In this document: positions 8,453-15,754 of the stretch, piece by piece
How positions within the stretch are numbered: the stretch's first letter is position 1
Layout of the letters: each line of letters opens with the position of its first letter
NCBI GenBank assembly: GCA_963621975.1
Contig: CAVFGI010000001.1
Location: 1 to 64,000, forward strand
Length of the DNA stretch: 64,000 bases
Source: UBA9732 sp963621975
GTDB taxonomy: Bacteria > Spirochaetota > Spirochaetia > Sphaerochaetales > Sphaerochaetaceae
Reading direction: 5' to 3'
Translations under genes and position numbers: made by a program
The notes under the pieces: generated by a model
Told to the model about the DNA's origin: nothing
What the model saw: only the letters and a program-made list of their open reading frames with translations
The model's database searches: none

Positions 8453-9814
8453 ATGACTATTGTTATTAGAAACGCAAAAGTTATTCAAACCATGGAACCT
8501 GTTGAGGTTCTTGAAGGTGTTGATATTGTTATTGAGAACGATCTTATCAAGGCTGTTGGCAAAAATGTCGGCAGCCAGGTCAAAGCCAACAAGGTTCTTG
8601 AAGCTGAAGGCAAGTATGTAATTCCAGGCATGATTTGTGGACATCATCACTACTATAGTGGATTGAGCAGAGGTATGCAGATTTCTGCTGGCCCTCAGAC
8701 AGACTTAATCCAAACCCTCAAGGAATGGTGGTGGCGTTTAGATAGAGCTCTTGATGAAGAGTCTTTGTACTATAGTTCCCTAATTTGCACACTTGATGCA
8801 ATAAAAAACGGTACTACTAGCTGTATAGACCATCATGAGAGTCCAAATTACATTGCAGGTTCTCTTTCAACAGTCGCCTCCGGAATGGAAAAGTTTGGTC
8901 TTAGAGGCATTGTTGCTTATGGTATTACAGACCGCAACTATGGCATGAAAGAAATCAAAGATGGTATTGCAGAAGGAAACAGATTTGCCAAAGAAGTTGA
9001 TGACAGAGTAAAACGAGGCGAGAACGTTATGTGTCAAGCTATGGTTGGCGGTCATGCTCCATTTACAATTCCTGAAGAAGGAATGGAAATGCTTGCTGAA
9101 TCTGCAAAGCTTACCGGTAGAGGTGCTCATATTCACGTTGCAGAAGGCGACTATGACCAAATTTGGTCACATCATTTCTACAATATGGACATCTTGGATA
9201 GACTTGATAAGCATGGTCTTCTTTCTGACAAGACTCTTCTTGTTCATGGTATTTACCTCAATGAACATGAAGTTGAACTTCTTAATGAAAGGGGTTGTTA
9301 TCTTGCACATAACCCAAGAAGCAACATGAATAACCAGGTTGGCTATAGCAAGTATATTCCAAAGATTAAGAATTTGATTCTTGGAACAGATGGTTGTGGA
9401 AGCAACATGTTCGAAGAAATTAAGATTGCTTTCTTTAAGAATAGAGATGCTATTGGTCCATATTGGCCTGGCGACTATATGTCAGCTTTAACAAGAGCTA
9501 ATAAGTTCTTAGAAAAGTACTTTGTTGGAGATAAGTTTGGAAGAATTGAGCCAGGTTACAAAGCTGATTTGGATATTCTTTCTTATCAGAATCCTACACC
9601 ACTTAATGCTGGTAATGCTGCAGGTCATCTTGTTTGGGGCATGAGTAGCAATTGTGTTGAATCTGTGATTATCAATGGTAAGATTGTTATGGAAAACAGG
9701 CAATTTGACTTTGATGAAAAGGAAATTTATGCAAAGGCTGCTGAAGTTGCTAAGAAAGTTTGGGCTAGAACAGATGCAATGCCTGCAACTGGAACAAGTG
9801 GGATAGTCAGATAA
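8453..9814 (+). CDS. ssnA: SsnA-type amidohydrolase
   Basis: A 453-residue metal-dependent hydrolase of the amidohydrolase/aminohydrolase superfamily. The metal ligands are visible in VIPGMICGHHHYYSG (near residue 62), HIHVAEGDYDQ, LVHGIYLNEHE and LGTDGCGSN. The family acts on cyclic amidine or amide rings; in purine clusters SsnA is thought to open or deaminate a purine-derived ring. It starts two bases after the ygfK stop, with GGAGG before the ATG, so the two are co-transcribed. A terminator hairpin follows at 9881. The exact substrate is not known from sequence. Confidence 0.9.
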   Translation: MTIVIRNAKVIQTMEPVEVLEGVDIVIENDLIKAVGKNVGSQVKANKVLEAEGKYVIPGMICGHHHYYSGLSRGMQISAGPQTDLIQTLKEWWWRLDRALDEESLYYSSLICTLDAIKNGTTSCIDHHESPNYIAGSLSTVASGMEKFGLRGIVAYGITDRNYGMKEIKDGIAEGNRFAKEVDDRVKRGENVMCQAMVGGHAPFTIPEEGMEMLAESAKLTGRGAHIHVAEGDYDQIWSHHFYNMDILDRLDKHGLLSDKTLLVHGIYLNEHEVELLNERGCYLAHNPRSNMNNQVGYSKYIPKIKNLILGTDGCGSNMFEEIKIAFFKNRDAIGPYWPGDYMSALTRANKFLEKYFVGDKFGRIEPGYKADLDILSYQNPTPLNAGNAAGHLVWGMSSNCVESVIINGKIVMENRQFDFDEKEIYAKAAEVAKKVWARTDAMPATGTSGIVR

Positions 9815-9880
9815 TTTTATGATATGTTTTCACAATATTCTGTAGGATTATTTGTGTTTTTTTAGTATCTTAATATTAGG

Positions 9881-9911
9881 GCCGCAACTGAGGTTGCGGC
9901 ATTTGTGTTTT
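9881..9911 (+). terminator. Rho-independent terminator or attenuator after ssnA
   Basis: GCCGCAAC-TGAG-GTTGCGGC (9881-9900) is a perfect 8-bp GC-rich hairpin followed by ATTTGTGTTTT. The U-tract is interrupted, so termination may be partial, letting some ygfK-ssnA transcript continue into xdhA. Confidence 0.65.
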
Positions 9912-9915
9912 AAAA

Positions 9916-9949
9916 TATCCCATTATTTTTTTCTAAGATTAATGGGATA
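9916..9949 (+). promoter_or_regulatory. 10-bp inverted repeat abutting the xdhA ribosome binding site
   Basis: TATCCCATTA (9916-9925) and TAATGGGATA (9940-9949) form a perfect 10-bp dyad with a 14-base T-rich loop. It ends six bases before the GGGAGG of xdhA. It could be a regulator operator, or an mRNA hairpin that sets stability or translation. A similar arrangement occurs before the lipoprotein gene at 22410. Confidence 0.55.
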
Positions 9950-9965
9950 AGGCTTGGGAGGAAAA

Positions 9966-12128
9966 ATGATTGCACATGACATCTCAAAAGCTGTAAGAAG
10001 AGTTGATGCTGTATCAAAGAGTGAGGGTACTGCAAAATATATTTCTGATTATGATTTTGCTGATTGCCTTTGGGGACGATTAGTTCGTTCAAGCATCCCA
10101 AGGGGAATTATCAAAAGCATTACTTTACCTGAAATGCCAGAAGGTTATAGATTTATAACCTACAAAGATATTCCTGAGAGTGGTCATAATTATTTGCATA
10201 TGATAGCCACAGACTGGAAATGCTTTGCAGAAAATGACGTCAGATACGTTGGCGAGACTATCGGAATTATGGTAGGGCCAGATAAGACCACCGTGGAAGA
10301 TCTCAGAGAGCAGGTGAAAATTGAGTATGAAGAGCAAGAGCCAGCCGTCTCCATTGATGATGGTATTGCGTGCAAGGGTGGCGCGTTCGTAAATTCAGAC
10401 AATATTCATTGCCGTTTGAAGCTTGAGGTTGGCAATGTGGATGAGGCTTTCAAGAAGGCTGACCGCATTGTGGAAGAGACTATTGAGACAGGCTTTCAGG
10501 AACATGTATATCTTGAGACAAATGGTGCTTGCTGCATGCCAAATGGTGATGGGTATAAGATTTATGCATCTGCACAATGTCCGTTCTATATCACAAAGTC
10601 CGTTGCACCTCTTTTGGGTATAGATTCAAGCAAAATTACAGTCCAGCAGACTGTTACAGGTGGTGCTTTTGGTGGAAAAGAGCACTTCCCAGATGTAGTT
10701 TGCGGGCCTCTGCTTTTGGCTTGTTATGTGATGAAAAAGGGTGTAAAAATGATTTTTGATAGGGAAGAGGATATTGAGAACTCTGTCAAAAGACATCCTT
10801 CAAAGACTGTTTTTAAGACAGCCCTTGACAAAGATGGCAACATCTTGGCCATGGATAGTATAGTTTACTACAACGTTGGTGGATATCTGTCATCTTCCTT
10901 TGTTGTTCTTCAAAGAGGATGTTTTCATGTAACGGGATGCTACAGCTTCCCAAATATGAGAACTGTTGGTCTTGGCGTTGCAACAAACACCTTCCCAAGT
11001 TGTGCATTCAGAGGTTTTGGCGCTCCTCAGACGCTATTTGCAGTTGAAACTCACATGTGCCATCTAGCTGAAATGCAAGGCTTGGATCCTCTCGAATACA
11101 AGAAGAGATATTTCATCAAACAGGGCGACACCACAAGTACAAACGGCAAGGTAGTAGAGCGCGTCATGATACCTGAGATGCTTGAACAGGTACTTAAGGC
11201 CAGCGATTACGAAAGAAAAAGCAAGGAATATAAATGGGGCTCTGGAAAAGGTATTGGAATTTCCTTCTATAATCACGGAGGAGCCTTCACCGGTAACGGA
11301 GAACAGGCCATCATCAAAGGACGCTGTAAACTACACAAATTTAAGGATGGCACAGTAGAAATCCTCTGCAGCCAGACAGAGATGGGACAAGGCTTTCATA
11401 CCATTTTGCCAAAGATAGCTGCATATGTACTTGAAATCCCACTCGAAAAGGTTATTTTCTTGGATCCCGATACTTCTAGGGTCCCTGATTCAGGACCAAC
11501 AGCAGCATCAAGATCTACAATGATTGTTGGAGAACTTGTTGAGCGTGCAGCTAGACTCATGAAACCAAGATATGACAAAGAAGAAGATTTCACAGTTGAA
11601 ACACACTATGAGCATCCAGAAGGCTATCCATGGGATCAAAGCACGTTCCAAGGCTATGCTTATCTAGGATACGGATGGGGCGTTTGCGCTGTTGAAGTAG
11701 AAGTGGATCCATGTACTGGCGAAGTTACAACCAAGGGTGTTTGGTCTAGTCATGACTGCGGACATCTCATTGATGAGATGATAGTTCACGGCCAAGTTAA
11801 TGGAGGAATTCTTCAAGGAATTGGTTGGGCCTCAACAGAAGTTCTAAAGAACGTTGGAGGACACTTTAAACAAACGTCAATGAGCGACTACATTGTTCCA
11901 ACCTCTATGGACTGTCCAAAGCAGGGTGTTTACTTTGTTGAAAACCCATACCAGTGGGGGCCATTTGGAGCCAAGGGCATGGGAGAATTGGTGTTTAACG
12001 GAAGTGGCGCAGCCTATATTGATGCCCTATCTCGTGCAATTGGTAAGAAAATTTGCGCTATTCCTGTCCCAACTGAAGATGTTATGGGTTATATGCTTAA
12101 TGGAAGAGACCTAAGGGAGAGTTTGTGA
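9966..12128 (+). CDS. xdhA: Xanthine dehydrogenase-type molybdenum-binding subunit
   Basis: A 720-residue molybdopterin subunit of the xanthine dehydrogenase family, which hydroxylates purines such as hypoxanthine or xanthine. Residues 10-120 are the small a/b-hammerhead domain. The cofactor domain shows GGAFGGKEHF, FRGFGAPQT, a MGQGFHT loop, and C-terminal GPFGAKGMGE with the catalytic glutamate. GGGAGG sits four bases before ATG 9966; the upstream TTG at 9954 would place the ribosome site inside the gene. It overlaps the next gene by one base (TGATG). Order molybdenum, 2Fe-2S, FAD makes a complete three-subunit enzyme. Exact substrate cannot be fixed by motifs. Confidence 0.88.
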   Translation: MIAHDISKAVRRVDAVSKSEGTAKYISDYDFADCLWGRLVRSSIPRGIIKSITLPEMPEGYRFITYKDIPESGHNYLHMIATDWKCFAENDVRYVGETIGIMVGPDKTTVEDLREQVKIEYEEQEPAVSIDDGIACKGGAFVNSDNIHCRLKLEVGNVDEAFKKADRIVEETIETGFQEHVYLETNGACCMPNGDGYKIYASAQCPFYITKSVAPLLGIDSSKITVQQTVTGGAFGGKEHFPDVVCGPLLLACYVMKKGVKMIFDREEDIENSVKRHPSKTVFKTALDKDGNILAMDSIVYYNVGGYLSSSFVVLQRGCFHVTGCYSFPNMRTVGLGVATNTFPSCAFRGFGAPQTLFAVETHMCHLAEMQGLDPLEYKKRYFIKQGDTTSTNGKVVERVMIPEMLEQVLKASDYERKSKEYKWGSGKGIGISFYNHGGAFTGNGEQAIIKGRCKLHKFKDGTVEILCSQTEMGQGFHTILPKIAAYVLEIPLEKVIFLDPDTSRVPDSGPTAASRSTMIVGELVERAARLMKPRYDKEEDFTVETHYEHPEGYPWDQSTFQGYAYLGYGWGVCAVEVEVDPCTGEVTTKGVWSSHDCGHLIDEMIVHGQVNGGILQGIGWASTEVLKNVGGHFKQTSMSDYIVPTSMDCPKQGVYFVENPYQWGPFGAKGMGELVFNGSGAAYIDALSRAIGKKICAIPVPTEDVMGYMLNGRDLRESL

Positions 12129-12610
12129 TGGAAACAAAGATTTCATTTAAATTAAACGGAAAAGACGTGAGCATTGTCACAGATCCTCTTAGACGTCTAA
12201 TAGATGTACTCAGAGAAGATTTTAACTGTGTTGGAGTTAAAGAGGGTTGTAGTGAAGGCGAGTGTGGTGCTTGTTCCATTATTTTCAATGGAAAAATAGT
12301 TACTCCTTGTCTTATTCCAGTTGGTGGTGCAGATGGTCAAGAGCTTATGACTATTGAAGGCCTTAAAGAGAAGGAAGAAGGTCAAATAATTATTCAAGCC
12401 TTTGCAGACGGTGGCGCTGTTCAGTGTGGTTTCTGTATTCCTGGCATGGTAATTGCAGCTTACTACCTTCTTTCTAATAATCCAGATCCAACAGAAGCTG
12501 AGATTAGACTAGGAATTAGCGGAAATATCTGCCGTTGTACTGGCTATGATTTGATTGTTGAGAGTATTAAACTTGCGGCAAAAAGAGGAGCACACTTATG
12601 GAAGAAGTAA
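12128..12610 (+). CDS. xdhC: Xanthine dehydrogenase-type 2Fe-2S subunit
   Basis: A 160-residue electron-transfer subunit with both [2Fe-2S] sites intact: VKEGCSEGECGACS plus a later C for the plant ferredoxin-type N-terminal cluster, and VQCGFCIPGM with NICRCTGY for the C-terminal helical cluster. It passes electrons from the molybdenum site to the FAD subunit. The start ATG overlaps the xdhA stop and has GGGAG eight bases upstream. Symbol follows E. coli usage, where XdhC is the iron-sulfur subunit. It overlaps xdhB by 13 bases. Confidence 0.9.
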   Translation: METKISFKLNGKDVSIVTDPLRRLIDVLREDFNCVGVKEGCSEGECGACSIIFNGKIVTPCLIPVGGADGQELMTIEGLKEKEEGQIIIQAFADGGAVQCGFCIPGMVIAAYYLLSNNPDPTEAEIRLGISGNICRCTGYDLIVESIKLAAKRGAHLWKK

Positions 12611-13533
12611 AAGAAGTAATGTGCTATATTCCAAAGACCTTAGAAGAGGCTTTGAAGATTAAAAGTGAGCATGATGTAATTGTTCTTGCTGGCGGTAGTG
12701 ACCTCATGGTCTCACATAAGAGAACATTGGGCCTTACTCCTAAGTTTGATAAGCCTGTGATGATTATTAGAAATCTTCCAGAACTCAAGAATATTTATAT
12801 CAACAAGAAAGGTGAGTGTTGTATTGGATCCGGCTGTACAAGTTCACAAATTGCTGAAAATACACTTTGTCCTTGGCATTTAAGACAGGCAGCTTCCAGA
12901 ATGGGTGCTGTTGCCTTGCGTAATAGTGCAACTATTGCTGGAAATATTGCTAATGCCTCACCTAAGGGCGATACTCCGGGTCCTCTGTATCTTTTGGATG
13001 CTAGAGTTAAGATTTCTTCTGTTCGTGGAGAGAGAGAAGAACTTGTTAGCGATTTTATCATTAAGTTCAGAACAATTGATCTTGAGAAGGATGAAATGAT
13101 TACTGAAATCATTGTTCCATATTCTGAAGACAATTTTGACTATATTTTCTGGCATAAAGTTGGAACTCGTAAGGCAAATGCTATTAGTAAGATTACTCTT
13201 AGCCAAGCTATCAAATTCAATGAAGATGGTACAGTTAAGGATTACAGAGTCTCTGCAACTGCAACTGGTGCAAAGACTAATCGTAGCAGGGATGTTGAAA
13301 ACGTTATAATTGGTAAGCATCTTACTTTAGAACTGATTGAAGAAGAAATTGTTGCTTTTGACTCTATTATTTCTCCACGTGCCATGCCAGAATTTAGGCG
13401 TGAAGCAACTAGAAGAATGATTAGACGATTTTTGACTAAGGCTGTTGAAAATTATGCTAATGGAGTCAAGGAAAAAGTTATAGATACTTATGATGACTAC
13501 TATGTAACTGGACAACCAGTACCTAGAGAGTAG
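12598..13533 (+). CDS. xdhB: Xanthine dehydrogenase-type FAD-binding subunit
   Basis: A 311-residue FAD subunit of the CO dehydrogenase/xanthine dehydrogenase flavoprotein family. The FAD pyrophosphate loop is LAGGSDLMVSHKR, and ATIAGNIANASPKGD is the second FAD-binding motif. The C-terminal 100 residues are the family's C-terminal domain. GAGGAG lies eight bases before the ATG, inside the 2Fe-2S gene, so translation is probably coupled. It completes the XdhACB complex. Confidence 0.88.
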   Translation: MEEVKEVMCYIPKTLEEALKIKSEHDVIVLAGGSDLMVSHKRTLGLTPKFDKPVMIIRNLPELKNIYINKKGECCIGSGCTSSQIAENTLCPWHLRQAASRMGAVALRNSATIAGNIANASPKGDTPGPLYLLDARVKISSVRGEREELVSDFIIKFRTIDLEKDEMITEIIVPYSEDNFDYIFWHKVGTRKANAISKITLSQAIKFNEDGTVKDYRVSATATGAKTNRSRDVENVIIGKHLTLELIEEEIVAFDSIISPRAMPEFRREATRRMIRRFLTKAVENYANGVKEKVIDTYDDYYVTGQPVPRE

Positions 13534-13548
13534 GTAATAGGATAGGAT

Positions 13549-14931
13549 ATGAACGAAAAAGGTATCTTTCTTAAAAATATATATGCTTTGATGACAAATC
13601 CAGCAAAGGAAACTTTGTATGGCTATGATATGGTTATTGAAGATGGCACAGTTAAGTCCATTGGTAAAAATTTAAATGCTCCAGAAGGCTTTAGAGTAAT
13701 TGACGGTTCCAATCTTGCCGTTGTTCCGGGTTTTGTTAATACTCATCATCATTTTTATCAAACATTAACAAGGAACCTTCCTGCTGTTCAGGATGCAAAG
13801 CTATTTGATTGGCTTGTATATCTTTATGAGGTTTGGAAATACATTGATGAAGAGGCTATTTATTACTCTTCTCTTCTTGCAATGAGTGAATTGCTCAAGA
13901 CGGGGTGTACCTGTTCTACAGACCACCACTATGTATTTCCAAAGCAGTGTAAGGGTCAAGATTTAACAGGAGCTCAGTTTAAAGCTGCCGACCAACTTGG
14001 AATGAGATTTTCTCCAACCCGTGGTAGCATGAGTCTTTCCAAGAAAGATGGTGGACTTCCTCCAGATTCTGTTGTTCAGACAGAGGAAGAGATTCTTGAA
14101 GATAGCGAACGTGTTATCAAGAAATATCATGACCCATCACCTATGGCTATGCATAAGATTGTGTTGGCTCCATGCTCTCCTTTTTCTGTTACAAAGCGCT
14201 GCATGCTCGAGAGTGCTCGCCTTGCACGAAAATACAACGTACGCCTTCACACGCATCTATGCGAGACTATGGACGAAGAAAATCAATGCAAGGACATGTA
14301 TGGCATTCGTCCAGTAGAGCTCATGCAGGAATGTGAGCTAATTGGGCCCGATGTTTTTTATGCCCATGGCATTTGGTTTAATGACGATGAGCTTAAACTC
14401 TTGGCCAAAACAGGTAGCCATATTGCTCATTGTCCATCCTCTAACATGCGCCTTGGTTCTGGCATTTGCAGAACAAGAGAGCTGTTGGATTTGGGCGTTA
14501 ATATCGGGATTGGAGTGGATGGAAGTGCTTCCAATGATAGTTCAGATATGTTATCTGAGATGCGCAATGCATTGCTCTTGGGCCGTGTAAAGTATGGAAG
14601 TACGGCTCTCACAGCGCGTGACGTATTCAAGATGGGATGCGAAAACGGGGCCAAAATGCTTAATTTTACGAATGTCGGCCGGCTTGAAGAGCTCTGGGCA
14701 GCTGACTTGGCCTGTTTTGATGTCTCTGGCATTGCATATGCAGGTAGCCAAAGTGACCCAATTGCGGCATTGCTTTTCTGTGGCTGTGACCATACAGCAC
14801 AATATACAATCGTAAATGGGCAAGTAGTTGTGGATAATAGAAAAGTTGTTGGCGTAGATGAGCTAGAGCTTGCAAGAATAGCCAACAAGATAAGTAATGG
14901 TCTTATTGAGAAGAGGAGAATCTATGGTTGA
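13549..14931 (+). CDS. 8-oxoguanine deaminase-like amidohydrolase
   Basis: A 460-residue amidohydrolase. Metal ligands lie in VNTHHHFYQTLTRN (near 65), LHTHLCETMDE, YAHGIWFNDDE and GIGVDGSASND. The segment HHHFYQTLTRNLP, then AKLFDWL, is what I associate with 8-oxoguanine deaminases, which convert 8-oxoguanine to urate; the closely related guanine, hydroxydechloroatrazine and SsnA enzymes are alternatives. That product would feed directly into the urate-degrading part of the locus. It follows xdhB by 15 bases and overlaps ygfM by eight. Confidence 0.75.
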   Translation: MNEKGIFLKNIYALMTNPAKETLYGYDMVIEDGTVKSIGKNLNAPEGFRVIDGSNLAVVPGFVNTHHHFYQTLTRNLPAVQDAKLFDWLVYLYEVWKYIDEEAIYYSSLLAMSELLKTGCTCSTDHHYVFPKQCKGQDLTGAQFKAADQLGMRFSPTRGSMSLSKKDGGLPPDSVVQTEEEILEDSERVIKKYHDPSPMAMHKIVLAPCSPFSVTKRCMLESARLARKYNVRLHTHLCETMDEENQCKDMYGIRPVELMQECELIGPDVFYAHGIWFNDDELKLLAKTGSHIAHCPSSNMRLGSGICRTRELLDLGVNIGIGVDGSASNDSSDMLSEMRNALLLGRVKYGSTALTARDVFKMGCENGAKMLNFTNVGRLEELWAADLACFDVSGIAYAGSQSDPIAALLFCGCDHTAQYTIVNGQVVVDNRKVVGVDELELARIANKISNGLIEKRRIYG

Positions 14932-15754
14932 GAATCTGATTCTAGCAAAAGATGTGGCTGAGGCCGTGGCTTTAGCTTCAGAGTCCGGTGCAGTCTTTTT
15001 GGCTGGTGGAACTGAAATTAACAGACTAAACAGCTCTGTTGAAGCAAGTTCTCTTGTGGCATTAAATAAGGTTCAAGAGTTGAATTTCATCAAGGAAGAA
15101 AACTCCTTTGTGGAGTTTGGTGCTATGTGTACTTTTCAACAGATTATTGATGCAAAAGAAACTCCAGAGTATTTTAAGAAAGCCTGCCATTTTATGGCCT
15201 CAAGGACCAAGAGAAATATGGCTACAATTGGTGGAAATATAGCACTATGTAGAGACGATTCCTACCTTTGGTCAACGCTTCTTGCTTGTGATGCTTCGTT
15301 AAATTTAGTTGCTGTAGATGGGCAAAGGAGCTTTGTTAGCGTAGATTTTTATCTTGAAAATCATGAAGACCTCAAAGATGAGCTTATTTATTCTGTTGTA
15401 ATTCCTTCTTGTGCAAACATTGCTTCAAAGAGGTATTCAAATACAGCACAAAGTCATGCAGTCTTAACAATGAGTGCCTCAAATGGGTCTAATGGCTTAA
15501 AAATTGCAGTTGCACTTAAGAAAGCGGGAATCTTTACTTTGCCAGTTATAGCTAAAGCAATTTCTGATGGAGTTTCAGATGAAGAGATTCAAGCTCAGGT
15601 AAAAGCTTGTGATGGCTTAAAACTTGAAGATGATTTGCTCTTTGGAAGTGCAACATACAGAAAATACTTGCTAGCTGTTACAGCTTATGATCTTGCTCAT
15701 GAAGTCTTAGATTGTAACGTTCAAGGGTGTGTCACACAAGGAGGTTCAAAATGA
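14924..15754 (+). CDS. ygfM: YgfM-type FAD-binding subunit
   Basis: A 276-residue FAD subunit like XdhB but more divergent: FLAGGTEINRL is the pyrophosphate loop and NMATIGGNIALCRDDS the second FAD motif. E. coli has ygfM next to xdhD, as here. The ATG at 14924 has AGGAG seven bases upstream and overlaps the preceding stop; a longer in-frame start at 14897 lacks a ribosome site. ATGA overlap with xdhD implies translational coupling. It should donate electrons to, or take them from, XdhD. Confidence 0.85.
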   Translation: MVENLILAKDVAEAVALASESGAVFLAGGTEINRLNSSVEASSLVALNKVQELNFIKEENSFVEFGAMCTFQQIIDAKETPEYFKKACHFMASRTKRNMATIGGNIALCRDDSYLWSTLLACDASLNLVAVDGQRSFVSVDFYLENHEDLKDELIYSVVIPSCANIASKRYSNTAQSHAVLTMSASNGSNGLKIAVALKKAGIFTLPVIAKAISDGVSDEEIQAQVKACDGLKLEDDLLFGSATYRKYLLAVTAYDLAHEVLDCNVQGCVTQGGSK

